Origin: JAJXUB01 sp047974805
GTDB lineage: Bacteria; Actinomycetota; Actinomycetes; Actinomycetales; Dermatophilaceae
NCBI GenBank assembly: GCA_047974805.1
Contig: JBKECS010000004.1
Coordinates: forward strand, 1-64,000
Direction of reading: 5' to 3'
DNA: 64,000 nucleotides
A program made the position numbers and the translations under genes. Positions 17,130-25,647 of this stretch are shown here, piece by piece (within the stretch, counting starts at the first letter, position 1; each line of letters opens with the position of its first letter). The notes beneath the pieces are model-generated. The model was not told the DNA's origin. It made no database searches and saw only the letters and a list, made by a program, of their open reading frames with translations.

Positions 17130-17687
17130 CTATCCGAGGCCGAGTTCGGCCAGGTCGAAGACGAACTGATAGTCCAGGCCGGCCTCGGCGAACCGTTCGG
17201 CGGCTCCGGTGGATCGATCGGCGATGGTCGCCACACCCACGACCTCGGCGCCGGCCTCGCGGCAGGCTGCGACTGCCTCCAGGGGCGAAGCGCCGGTTGT
17301 GGAGGTGTCCTCGACGACGAGCACTCGCCGGCCGGCGATGGAGGGCCCCTCGATCCGCTGCTGCAGACCGTGCGCCTTGCCGGCCTTGCGCACCACGAAC
17401 GCGTCCAGGCGTTGCCCCGCCGCGGCGGCCGCATGCAGCATGGAGGTGGCCACCGGGTCCGCGCCCAGAGTCAGCCCACCAACGGCATCGAAGTCCAGGT
17501 CCGCAACCCGCTCCCGCATCACCCGTCCGACCAGGGGCGCGGCCTCGCCATCGAGGGTGATCCGACGCAGGTCTACGTAGTAGTCCGCCTCGCTGCCGCT
17601 GGAGAGGACCACCTTGCCGTGCACGATGGCCTTGTCCTTGACAATGGCCAGAAGACGGGCACGGTCGGAAACGATGTCAGTGGTCAC
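17130..17687 (-). CDS. pyrE: Orotate phosphoribosyltransferase
   Basis: 185 aa from the GTG at 17687, the usual length for actinobacterial PyrE. An alternative GTG at 17723 would add 12 residues, and neither start has a strong ribosome site. The enzyme makes orotidine 5'-phosphate from orotate and PRPP in pyrimidine synthesis. Key segments are LSSGSEADYYVDLRR near the N-terminus, GGLTLGADPVA, RKAGKAHG and the PRPP loop VEDTSTTGAS (canonical VEDVVTTG, so slightly variant). It stands alone, divergent from the exonuclease gene at 17747. About 60 bp between the two starts must hold both promoters. Confidence 0.9.
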   Translation of the reverse strand: MTTDIVSDRARLLAIVKDKAIVHGKVVLSSGSEADYYVDLRRITLDGEAAPLVGRVMRERVADLDFDAVGGLTLGADPVATSMLHAAAAAGQRLDAFVVRKAGKAHGLQQRIEGPSIAGRRVLVVEDTSTTGASPLEAVAACREAGAEVVGVATIADRSTGAAERFAEAGLDYQFVFDLAELGLG

Positions 17688-17746
17688 GGAAGTGAAGCTT
17701 AGGCCCGTCACCGGTGCCGGCACTGCCCGCTCGCTAGGGTGGTCCG

Positions 17747-18541
17747 GTGCGCATCGCGACCTGGAACGTCAATTCCATCCGCTCGCGCGTCGACCGGGTC
17801 ACCGCATGGTTGGAACGCACCGATGTCGACATCCTGGCCATGCAGGAGACCAAGGCCAGACAGGACCAGTTCCCCCACCTGGCGTTCGAGGGCATCGGCT
17901 ACCAGGTGGCCCACGTGGGGTACAACCAGTGGAATGGGGTAGCCGTCGCCTCCCGGATCGGCCTGACCGATGTCACCGTGGGGTTCGACGGTATGCCGTC
18001 CTGGGGCGAGCCGGCCGCGCGCGAGGCCCGGTTCATCTCGGCAACGTGCGGCGGGGTGCGGGTCCATTCCATGTATGTGCCCAATGGCCGGTCCCTTGAC
18101 GACCCGCATATGGCCTACAAGCTGGACTGGCTGGATGCCCTGGCCACCGCTGCCCGGCCGTGGTTGGCGGCGCCGCTCCCGTCGGTCCTCATGGGCGATT
18201 GGAACATCGCTCCCCAGGATGAGGACGTGTGGTCCATGGAGTTCTACGAGGACAAATCGCACGTGTCCGCGCCCGAGCGGGCCGCGTTTGCCACCTTCCT
18301 CGACGCCGGCTGGGTCGATGAGGTCCGTCCGTATGCACCGGGGCCGAAGGTCTATACCTACTGGGACTACCAGCAGCTGCGATTTCAGAAGGGCCGTGGG
18401 ATGCGGATCGACTTCGCGCTGGGCAACCCGGCGCTGACCAGCCTGGTCACCGATGCGATGATCGATCGTGAGGAGCGCAAGGGCAAAGGGGCCTCCGACC
18501 ACGCCCCGGTCGTCATCGACCTCGACATGGAGGCGATCTAG
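17747..18541 (+). CDS. xth: Exodeoxyribonuclease III / AP endonuclease
   Basis: 264 aa from a GTG start. This is a Mg-dependent endonuclease/exonuclease/phosphatase-fold enzyme of base-excision repair. Visible motifs: RIATWNVNSIRSR at the start, metal-binding Glu in MQETKARQ, GDWNIAP, RIDFALGNP and the catalytic SDHAPV at the C-terminus. The length is typical. The stop codon overlaps that of the convergent sugar-kinase gene in the palindrome CTAG (18538-18541), so no spacer separates the two. Confidence 0.95.
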   Translation: MRIATWNVNSIRSRVDRVTAWLERTDVDILAMQETKARQDQFPHLAFEGIGYQVAHVGYNQWNGVAVASRIGLTDVTVGFDGMPSWGEPAAREARFISATCGGVRVHSMYVPNGRSLDDPHMAYKLDWLDALATAARPWLAAPLPSVLMGDWNIAPQDEDVWSMEFYEDKSHVSAPERAAFATFLDAGWVDEVRPYAPGPKVYTYWDYQQLRFQKGRGMRIDFALGNPALTSLVTDAMIDREERKGKGASDHAPVVIDLDMEAI

Positions 18542-19515
18542 ACCCCGGCGGACAGCTGCGCCTGCACCATGGAGCGGGTGAACTCGGCGACGAGCGCCCC
18601 TGTGGCGTTGACTCGTGCGGCTGCCGTCGCCAGGAGAAGGGCGGAGGCGACGTCCCCTCCCTGCACCAGGCCGGTGGCGAACCCGGCGAGGAAACAATCG
18701 CCGCTGCCGACTGCCAGCCCTTTCGGGACCGGTTGAACCGCACGAGCGACAACCTCGCCGCTGCTGAGCCGGGCCAACCAGCCGTGCGCGCCGAGGGTGA
18801 CGATGACGTTCTGGGCGCCGGCGGCGCACATGGACTCGGCCAGGGATTCGGCCTCCTCGACCAGCGCGGCGCGGTTGCCCGCAGGCACCACAGCGGGGGT
18901 TTGGTCCCTCCCCGTCATCCCAAAGGCCTCTCGAGCTTCGATGTCGTTGACCTTCACCCAGACCGGGTGGGCGGCCAGACTGGCGCGCAGCGCCGGGCCG
19001 CTGGTGTCCACCAGCGCCGCGGCGCCGGCGCCTTGGACGGCGGCAACCATCTCGGTCAGCCGCTCCGGGGCAACGCCGGCGGGGAGGGAGCCGGAGATCG
19101 TCACGACGTGGTCTGTGCTGGCGCGCCGGTCAACGACGTCGACCAGGGCGTCCCATTCGGCCGGCGTCAGCGCGGTCGGCTCATCCACTTCGGTCATCGT
19201 GCCGCTGGCGGCATCGACAATGCATACGCAGGTGCGGGTCTCTGCGGCCCCCGGCACCCAATCCCCGGGGATCCCGGCCTGCTCAACCAGCCGGGCCACG
19301 TACCGGCCGCTGTCGCCGCCGAGAACGCCGGCCGCCCAGACCGGCGCACCGAGGCGATGGGCTGCGAGCGCCACATGAATTCCCTTGCCGCCAGGAGCTA
19401 CCACGGTGCGGGTCGCCCGATGGATGCCGCCGCGGTGGAGGGCCCCAACCCATTGATACCGCTCGAGGGCGGTGCCCAAGGAGACGGCCAGGACCGTTGT
19501 CGGCACCGTTCTCAC
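18538..19515 (-). CDS. PfkB sugar-phosphate kinase (1-phosphofructokinase/LacC-like)
   Basis: 325 aa from a GTG at 19515 overlapping the preceding stop (GTGA). It has the LacC/FruK-type PfkB signatures PGGKGIHVA near residue 40 (His where Asn is usual) and GSGDCFLAG near the C-terminus with the catalytic Asp. That subgroup phosphorylates sugar phosphates such as fructose 1-phosphate or tagatose 6-phosphate, giving bisphosphates for aldol cleavage. A LacD/DeoC-type aldolase lies in the same operon, which fits. It is the last gene of the carbohydrate cluster. The substrate is not determinable from sequence. Confidence 0.85.
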   Translation of the reverse strand: MRTVPTTVLAVSLGTALERYQWVGALHRGGIHRATRTVVAPGGKGIHVALAAHRLGAPVWAAGVLGGDSGRYVARLVEQAGIPGDWVPGAAETRTCVCIVDAASGTMTEVDEPTALTPAEWDALVDVVDRRASTDHVVTISGSLPAGVAPERLTEMVAAVQGAGAAALVDTSGPALRASLAAHPVWVKVNDIEAREAFGMTGRDQTPAVVPAGNRAALVEEAESLAESMCAAGAQNVIVTLGAHGWLARLSSGEVVARAVQPVPKGLAVGSGDCFLAGFATGLVQGGDVASALLLATAAARVNATGALVAEFTRSMVQAQLSAGV

Positions 19516-20405
19516 CGGCCGGCGAGTTCGATGAGCGGCTCGATGGAGGAGTTCATCGGGCCGTGGACCTGCACGGATTCTCCAGCCACCCGGCACGCGA
19601 GACGGGCAGAGTCAACGGGGCCTCGCCCCACGAGGGTGGCGGCGACGAATGCTGCCGCGAAGATGTCACCGGCACCGTCCGGATCGACCAGCTCCGCCTC
19701 GATGGCCGGCACGGTGACCCACTGGCCGTCCAACAGCACGCAGGCACCGGCGGCGCCCTGTTTGTGGCATACCAGGGTTCCTCCGGCGGCCAGTTCGGGA
19801 CCGCTGAGCCCGAGGCCCTCCAGTTCGCCCTCGCTGGCGAAGACCACCTGGGAGGCTTGTGCCTGGCGACGAAGGTGCGCGACCAGGTCGGGGTCGGAGG
19901 CCTCGGCCCGGATGTTCGGATCAAGCGAGACCGGAACGCCGCGCTCCCGGGCCACTGACATCGCCTCGAGCGTGGCCTGCGCCATCGACCCGCCAAAGGC
20001 CAGCGTCGATCCGGAGACATGCAGCCAGTCCGCTCCGTCCAAGAGGCCAGTCACGCGATCGGCGGGATATTCCAGGGCAGCGGTCTGGTCGAGATAGAAG
20101 ATGAAGCGGCGTGAACCGCCCTCGAGGTACCGCACGAACGCGGCCGACGTGGGCCGTTCGGGGTCGATGTGGGCGGCCGAGACGTCGACCCCGCCAGCAG
20201 TGAGTTCCCCGAGCATGAGGTCCCCGAAATCGTCGTCACCGACGCCCATGCCGACGACCGCATCGCACCCGAGCCGTCCGATGGCACTGGCGAAGATGCA
20301 TGGCGCGCCGCTGGCGAACGGGCCGAGGTAGCCCTCCGGCTGGCCGGGGTGCCTCATGAGGGCGACGATCGCCTCCCCCATGGTCACCACGCGTGGAGGC
20401 CGCAT
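19512..20405 (-). CDS. PfkB carbohydrate kinase (ketodeoxygluconate/ribokinase-like)
   Basis: 297 aa. It has a ribokinase-fold N-terminus (VVTMGEAIVALMRHPG), the GRLGCDAVVGMGVGDD loop, SLDPNIRAE, and the catalytic anion hole DPDGAGDIFAAAF with Asp as base. GEA and DPNIR motifs resemble 2-keto-3-deoxygluconate and related kinases. The Thr usual in DTxGAGD is replaced by Pro. The start overlaps the stop of the Fe-S gene by one base (TGATG), and its stop overlaps the next kinase. Two PfkB kinases in one operon suggest that two intermediates are phosphorylated, or that one acts on a free sugar and the other on a sugar phosphate. Confidence 0.85.
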   Translation of the reverse strand: MRPPRVVTMGEAIVALMRHPGQPEGYLGPFASGAPCIFASAIGRLGCDAVVGMGVGDDDFGDLMLGELTAGGVDVSAAHIDPERPTSAAFVRYLEGGSRRFIFYLDQTAALEYPADRVTGLLDGADWLHVSGSTLAFGGSMAQATLEAMSVARERGVPVSLDPNIRAEASDPDLVAHLRRQAQASQVVFASEGELEGLGLSGPELAAGGTLVCHKQGAAGACVLLDGQWVTVPAIEAELVDPDGAGDIFAAAFVAATLVGRGPVDSARLACRVAGESVQVHGPMNSSIEPLIELAGR

Positions 20406-21523
20406 CAGCGCCCGGCCTGTGCGCCGCTGTGCACCGCCAGTGGCGTCGGCTGCCCGTCACGTACGGCCTCGGCGAGGGAGACCACCGGGACCGGGCCGGC
20501 AGCGGGAAGGTTCCGTCTGCTCCACGGCGCCACGGTGACGATCAGCTCCGCGCCAGTGCCGATGAGCTCCTCGTACCGGGCGGCACCGATCGCGGCCCGC
20601 AGGTCGCCGTCGGGGTAGCCGAACATCGGTCCGTCGTCGCGGGCATCGGCGCCGACACTGGGCGGCTCGACGATCTGGTAGTCGGCGGAGCGGAGCACCA
20701 CGCGGAGAGGTTCGACAATGCCGAGATCACCGGCGAGCAGGCCGACATCGTTGATGACCACCCGAGGACCAGTGCTGGACGTCTCTGAGGTGCTGCCCAT
20801 CTCGGCGAGTACCTCGCCCAGGTGTCGGACTCGCGGTGCCGACCCGTGGGAGGGCCAGATCCGCTCCGCGGCGTAGGCCACGGCAGGGTCGTCGGTCACC
20901 AAGGTTGCCGACCCATGGTGCCCGAGACGAGCGAGGCTGTCCGCGGCCGCCTTCGCCGCGTCCGAACTCAGGCCGGCGAAATGCTCGAGCGTGCCGCACG
21001 AAACCAGTTCGGCCTCGGCAACGCGCAGGCCTTGAGCCTCGAATACGGTGCGCAGCGCCTCGCCGGAGGCGGGATCCAGGCTGCCGGTGAGTGCGTCCCG
21101 GACCAGCACGATGTCGGCGTCACCGTCGATATCGCCGACCGCCGGAGACGCAGCACTCAGCCGCTGTTCGGCCTCGGTGCGAGCGCGCCGCAGCTCCTGC
21201 ACTGCGGCACTATCCGTCCCGGCCAGGTACGCCACTGCCGCTCGCGCCCAAGCCAGCCACTCCCGCGGGTCTTGGGAGCCGTCGAGGTCAATGCAGTGCC
21301 GTTGCTGGGCGCCTTGGTCGGTCGACATGTGCAGCGCGTCAAGCAAGAACAGGTCCGCCGCCAGGGCGCCCGTGGTGACCTCGCGCGCCGAGGAGGCCAG
21401 GCGGGACATCACCAGATCCTGGCGGCCACTGACGACGACCTCGACGCTGGTGAACATGCACTGGTCATGGCATCCGATACAGCGGGTGAGGCTGGCCGGC
21501 GCCGGGGAGTCATACGAGGTCAC
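20405..21523 (-). CDS. Degenerate Fe-S (HdrB/GlpC-like) partner of the FAD oxidase
   Basis: 372 aa from a GTG at 21523, overlapping the FAD-oxidase gene by 14 bases. The N-terminus holds CIGCHDQC, a likely metal or cluster site. The remainder resembles the cysteine-rich CCG domains of GlpC/HdrB-like electron-transfer subunits in layout (INDVGLLAGDLGIVEPLRVVL, MFGYPDGDL), but most cluster cysteines of those domains are missing. Such subunits normally pass electrons from a flavin dehydrogenase to quinone. The gene order FAD oxidase then this gene supports that pairing. Because of the lost cysteines the electron-transfer role is uncertain. Confidence 0.6.
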   Translation of the reverse strand: MTSYDSPAPASLTRCIGCHDQCMFTSVEVVVSGRQDLVMSRLASSAREVTTGALAADLFLLDALHMSTDQGAQQRHCIDLDGSQDPREWLAWARAAVAYLAGTDSAAVQELRRARTEAEQRLSAASPAVGDIDGDADIVLVRDALTGSLDPASGEALRTVFEAQGLRVAEAELVSCGTLEHFAGLSSDAAKAAADSLARLGHHGSATLVTDDPAVAYAAERIWPSHGSAPRVRHLGEVLAEMGSTSETSSTGPRVVINDVGLLAGDLGIVEPLRVVLRSADYQIVEPPSVGADARDDGPMFGYPDGDLRAAIGAARYEELIGTGAELIVTVAPWSRRNLPAAGPVPVVSLAEAVRDGQPTPLAVHSGAQAGR

Positions 21524-22952
21524 GGTGTACCACCTTGTCGCCTGGGTTCATGAAGTTGGTCGGGTCGAGCCCGTGTTTCGCCGCGCGCCATACCTCGATG
21601 CCGGCCGCACCCCACTCGCGGTTCATCAGCCGGGACTTGCTGATCCCGACGCCGTGGTGGTGGGTGATGGATCCGCCCACGGACCTGCAGGCCGACAGGG
21701 CCGCTTCGACCAGGTCGTCATACAAGGTGGGCAAGTGCGCCGGCTCGGCCTGGCGGACGTGGAAGATCATGTAGAGGTTGGCGCCGGTGTCGTAGAAGTG
21801 CGACGCGTGCCCATAGACCTCGATGTCCGCCCCGTATGCCGCCGCCGTCGCGGTCAACGCCTGCGACATCTCGGTGTAGGTACGCGCGAGGTTGCCATAG
21901 GTATTGACCACTTCGAGGGCGTCCGCGATGCCGCCGGAGGCTTGCAAGGTGGAGACGAGCCCGGCCGTGCTGAACCTGTTCCGGCTCCAGGCCTGCCCGA
22001 CGACCGTGCCCAAGGCGATGGCGCCGAGTTCCTCGGCGATGGAGTTCGCTGCCAACACGGTCAGATCGACCAGGGCGGCGTCGCCCTCCACCTGTACCAG
22101 GACGATGCAGCGGCCTTCCGGCAACCCCAGTTCGGGGAAGAGGTGAGCGGTTTCGACCGGGTCGTACAGTCGCAGGACCGCCGGCCGGTAACCGGCCTGC
22201 AGCAGGCGACGTCCGAGGTCCAACCCCGCCGAGAGGTCCGCGACCGCCCAAGACTCCTGCCTGGTCACATCTGGGAGGGGGAAGACCTTGAGTGTCACCC
22301 GGGTGATCACGCCCAGGGTGCCTTCGGATCCGAGGAACAGCCCGTTGAGGTCCGGGCCGGCCGCCGAGGTGGGGGTGGGAATGGTGTTGAGCACGGCACC
22401 GGAGGGGAGCACGACTTCCAACGCCTGGACGAGGTCATCGATTTTGCCGTAGCGGGTGGAGAAGACCCCGGCCCCGCGGTGGGCGACCCAGCCGCCGACA
22501 GTGCTCGATCCGACGGACTGTGGCGAGTGCCCACAGGTGAATCCGCGCGCGTTGAGCGCGAATTCGAGTTCGGTCCCCATCATGCCGGCCCCGACGGTGA
22601 CCAGTCCGGCCTCGGGATCGAGGTCGATCGGCACGTTGAGCAGCTTGCTGTCCAGCACCAGGCCACCCTCGGTAGCCAGCGCCGACCCGCAGATACCCGA
22701 GCCGCCACCGTAGGGAACCAGCGGCACGCCGAGCTCTCGGCAGGCGTTGACGATGGCTACGACGTCCTGCGTCGTTCGCGGACGCACGACGCCGACGGGG
22801 TTGGCCAAGGGTGAGCCGCCGTCAACGTCGGCCTTGACCGCGGGAGGGAATGCGTCCCGTGAGTAGGCGCGCAGCACGGTCGCATGCGTCTCGACGGGCA
22901 GCGGGTCCAGGCGCTGCCTCAGGTCATTCAGGGCCGGCGGCGCCACGGTCAC
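21510..22952 (-). CDS. FAD-binding oxidase (VAO/AGPS-like, GlcD-like)
   Basis: 480 aa from a GTG at 22952 overlapping the aldolase stop (GTGA). It has an FAD-binding type 4 domain (VPYGGGSGICGS near residue 75, GSSTVGGWVAHRG, GSEGTLGVITRVTLKVFP) and an oxidase C-terminal domain with THHHGVG and DPTNFMNPGD. The His triplet and MNPG are like alkylglycerone-phosphate synthase and 2-hydroxyacid dehydrogenases of the vanillyl-alcohol oxidase superfamily. It probably oxidises a sugar-derived hydroxy acid or alcohol with flavin. Its electrons may go to the adjacent Fe-S-like protein. Confidence 0.85.
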   Translation of the reverse strand: MTVAPPALNDLRQRLDPLPVETHATVLRAYSRDAFPPAVKADVDGGSPLANPVGVVRPRTTQDVVAIVNACRELGVPLVPYGGGSGICGSALATEGGLVLDSKLLNVPIDLDPEAGLVTVGAGMMGTELEFALNARGFTCGHSPQSVGSSTVGGWVAHRGAGVFSTRYGKIDDLVQALEVVLPSGAVLNTIPTPTSAAGPDLNGLFLGSEGTLGVITRVTLKVFPLPDVTRQESWAVADLSAGLDLGRRLLQAGYRPAVLRLYDPVETAHLFPELGLPEGRCIVLVQVEGDAALVDLTVLAANSIAEELGAIALGTVVGQAWSRNRFSTAGLVSTLQASGGIADALEVVNTYGNLARTYTEMSQALTATAAAYGADIEVYGHASHFYDTGANLYMIFHVRQAEPAHLPTLYDDLVEAALSACRSVGGSITHHHGVGISKSRLMNREWGAAGIEVWRAAKHGLDPTNFMNPGDKVVHRDLV

Positions 22953-23797
22953 GCCAGCCCCGCTTGGGCCAGTGCGTCCTCGACGGATGCGCGGGAGTGG
23001 ACCAAGGCACGGATGGCCGCCAGCGACGCCGACGGGGAGCCGCCGGTGTAGACGCGGCGGCCGGCCATGACGCCGCGTGCGCCGGCGGTCAAGGCGTCCT
23101 CGAACAGCGACAGGGTGTCGGCCAGGCTGCCGCCATCGGCACCTCCGGCGAGCAGGACCGGCGCGGACGAGCCGGCGCAGGCCGCGGCGAAGACGTCCGC
23201 CGATCCGGGCCAGACGCACTTCACCGCATCGGCACCGAGTTCGGCGGCCAGGCGGCAGTACCACGCAACCACGCGCTCGGAGTTGGCCAACTGCGGGTCG
23301 ACACGCTCTTGGGCGGACCTCGGCTCGATGATGCACAGGATCCCCGCCCGTTCGCACGCGGCGACCAGCTGGGCGTTGCGTTCGATCTCGGCGCGCTCGA
23401 GGGCGACATCGTCCTGCCCCACATAGAGGAAGGTCATCACCGCAACCGCCCCGGCGGCCGCGCACGCCTCGATGGAGGCCAGCTGGGCGGAGGTCACCTG
23501 GCTGCCGGCTGGTTCGTAGATGCCGCGGCCGGAGTTCTTCCAATCGACCTCGATGACGAGTTCGGGGTTGTGCCGACCGATGACGTGGTCCTCGAAGCGG
23601 GGCAACATTCCGGGCGACATCATGATCGCGTCGGCAGCAGTCAGCGCGGCCAGGGTCGCGTCGATCTCGGCCGGTGTGGCCAATCCGGGCAGTGGCCCGC
23701 GCAGCACACCGTGGGATGCCGCGACGACGATGGTGTTGCCGGAGTCGGCGTCGAAGAGACGCCCGCGGGCGATGCTCTTGCCGGTCCTGGAGTCCAT
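22949..23797 (-). CDS. DeoC/LacD-family class I aldolase
   Basis: 282 aa, a TIM-barrel aldolase of the DeoC/LacD/FbaB superfamily. Segments: VAASHGVLRGPLPGL, IMMSPGMLPRFED, AVAVMTFLYVGQDD, CIIEPRSAQERVD, the likely Schiff-base Lys in ADAVKCVWPG, and a phosphate-binding end (LLAGGADGG, ARGVMAGRRVY). Members cleave sugar (bis)phosphates or ketose phosphates. It lies 68 bp downstream of the ABC permease gene and overlaps the FAD-oxidase start. Together with the PfkB kinases it implies phosphorylation followed by retro-aldol cleavage of an imported sugar or sugar acid. Confidence 0.82.
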   Translation of the reverse strand: MDSRTGKSIARGRLFDADSGNTIVVAASHGVLRGPLPGLATPAEIDATLAALTAADAIMMSPGMLPRFEDHVIGRHNPELVIEVDWKNSGRGIYEPAGSQVTSAQLASIEACAAAGAVAVMTFLYVGQDDVALERAEIERNAQLVAACERAGILCIIEPRSAQERVDPQLANSERVVAWYCRLAAELGADAVKCVWPGSADVFAAACAGSSAPVLLAGGADGGSLADTLSLFEDALTAGARGVMAGRRVYTGGSPSASLAAIRALVHSRASVEDALAQAGLA

Positions 23798-23865
23798 AAC
23801 AGATGTCCGTTCTTGTGGGTGGTGCAGGGGGTGGGGTGAGGTCTGATGGGGACGGTTGCTCGGGA

Positions 23866-24702
23866 TCAGCCCTTGACGGCTCCCGAGGTGAGCCCGGCGA
23901 CGAGGTACTTCTGCAGGCGCCAGAAGATGAGGAAGACCGGCACGGTCAACAGCAGGGCTGCAGCCATGAGGCCTCCCCAGTCGGTGGTGTGTTCGCCGAT
24001 GAAGCCGAGGATTCCGACGGTGAAGGTCGACTTCTCCTTGGAGGAGATGAAGGTCAGCGCGAGCAGGAGCTCCTGCCAGGCGGTGAAGAAGGAATACATC
24101 GCGGTGGCGACCAGGCCGGGCAGGGCCACCGGGAGAATAACCTTACGGAAGGCTTGGCCTCGGGTGCAGTTGTCGATCATCGCCGCCTCGATGAGTTCCA
24201 TGGGCAGCTGGCGGAAGAAGCCCGACAGCAGCCACACGGCCACCGGCGCGGTGAAGCTCACATAGGCCAAGGACAGGCCGATGAGTGAGTCGAGCGCACC
24301 AGCCTCGGCCGCGAGTTGGTAGAGCGGCAGGACGATGACGGCGGTCGGCACCAACTGAGTGAGCAGGATGATGAGGATGACGATTCGCTGCCCGGCAAAG
24401 CGCAGAGAGCTGACCGCGTATGCCGCATACAGGGCGATGGCGAAGCTGAACACCGTGGTGAGCGTGCTGGCGATGAGGCTGTTGAGGAAGAACCGGGGGA
24501 AGTCGGTCTCGCTCAGCTTGACGAAGTTGGCCAGGGTGGGCGAGCTGGGCAGGAAGTTCGGGGGGATGCTGAACCACTCTGCTTGGCTCTTGAATGCCGT
24601 CGAGACCATCCACATCAGTGGGGCGCCGAAGAAGACCAGGACGCCGGCGGCGGCGGCATACGTGCCCAGCTGCCCGAGGAGGCGGCCGGTTGACACCTTC
24701 AT
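23866..24702 (-). CDS. Carbohydrate ABC transporter permease (MalG type)
   Basis: 278 aa from the ATG at 24702, overlapping the previous stop by 4 bases. It has six predicted membrane helices, beginning LGTYAAAAGVLVFFGAPLMWM, and the inner-membrane EAA loop (ELIEAAMIDNCTRGQAFRKV), which docks to the ATPase. It is a MalG-like subunit of a CUT1 importer. No ATP-binding subunit is encoded in the cluster, so a shared MsiK/UgpC-like ATPase elsewhere in the genome probably powers it, as is common in actinobacteria. Confidence 0.93.
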   Translation of the reverse strand: MKVSTGRLLGQLGTYAAAAGVLVFFGAPLMWMVSTAFKSQAEWFSIPPNFLPSSPTLANFVKLSETDFPRFFLNSLIASTLTTVFSFAIALYAAYAVSSLRFAGQRIVILIILLTQLVPTAVIVLPLYQLAAEAGALDSLIGLSLAYVSFTAPVAVWLLSGFFRQLPMELIEAAMIDNCTRGQAFRKVILPVALPGLVATAMYSFFTAWQELLLALTFISSKEKSTFTVGILGFIGEHTTDWGGLMAAALLLTVPVFLIFWRLQKYLVAGLTSGAVKG

Positions 24703-25646
24703 CGGCCTGCTCCCGTCCGCAGCTGCCGAAGGTAGACGATGCTGAAGATGCCCATGATCAGCATGGACACCACCGCGAAGGCGCTGGAGTGCCCGTAGTC
24801 GACATCGACGAAGGCCAGCTTGTAGATGTACGTCGGCGCGATCTCGGACGCATTGTTCGGCCCTCCACCGGTCATGACGAATACCAGGTCGAAGTAGTTG
24901 AAGGTCCAGATCACGGTGAGCAGGACGGTGGTTTGGACGACGGGCATGAGCGAGGGCAGCGTGACCGCCCGGAAGGTTTGCCAGGCGTTGGCGCCGTCGA
25001 GGACTGCCGCCTCCATGAGCTCCACCGGGCGGGATTGCAGGGCGGCCAGGTACATGAGGATGGACAGCGGGGCGCCCTTCCAGATGGCGGCGATGATGAT
25101 GGCCGGTAGCGCACTCGACTCGTGTGCCAGCGGCGCGAGGCTGCCAGCGTCCGGGTTCATCCACCCGTAGACGAGGTTGACCAGGCCCAGATAGGGGTCG
25201 TACATAAACTTCCACAGGATGCCCGCGAGCACCCCGGGCATGGCCCAGGGGACGATGACGAGCACGCGCAGCAGCCCGCGTCCGACGAACTTGCGGTTGA
25301 GCAGCATGGCGATGGCGATGCCGACAACGGTCTGCGCCACGACGGTCACTGCTGTCCACACCACGCTTTGGCGGGCAACCTGCCAGAACTGTGACGACCC
25401 CAGGAGGTCGGCGTAGTTCGCCAACCCGACGAAGACGGGATTGGGAGAGATGAAGGTGCTCTCCTGGAAGCTCATCCACAGGGTGCGAATCAGGGGGTAC
25501 CCCAGGACAAGCATCAGGGTGAGCAGCAGCGGCGCGAGCATGAGCCAGGCGCTGCGGGACTCCCGACGCTCCATGGCGGTGCGTCCCGTCCGGGGCACCC
25601 CGGCCGGCGGCGTGGCCGGCCGGGGTGTCGTCGAGGTTGTGGTCAT
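24699..25646 (-). CDS. Carbohydrate ABC transporter permease (MalF type)
   Basis: 315 aa. An Arg/Pro/Thr-rich cytoplasmic N-terminus precedes six membrane helices (first SAWLMLAPLLLTLMLVLGYP) and the EAA loop (ELMEAAVLDGANAWQTFRAV). It is a MalF-like subunit of a CUT1 sugar importer and forms the channel with the MalG-type protein. Its ATG lies one base downstream of the solute-binding-protein stop, so the three transport genes are co-translated. Confidence 0.93.
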   Translation of the reverse strand: MTTTSTTPRPATPPAGVPRTGRTAMERRESRSAWLMLAPLLLTLMLVLGYPLIRTLWMSFQESTFISPNPVFVGLANYADLLGSSQFWQVARQSVVWTAVTVVAQTVVGIAIAMLLNRKFVGRGLLRVLVIVPWAMPGVLAGILWKFMYDPYLGLVNLVYGWMNPDAGSLAPLAHESSALPAIIIAAIWKGAPLSILMYLAALQSRPVELMEAAVLDGANAWQTFRAVTLPSLMPVVQTTVLLTVIWTFNYFDLVFVMTGGGPNNASEIAPTYIYKLAFVDVDYGHSSAFAVVSMLIMGIFSIVYLRQLRTGAGR

Positions 25647-25647
25647 G

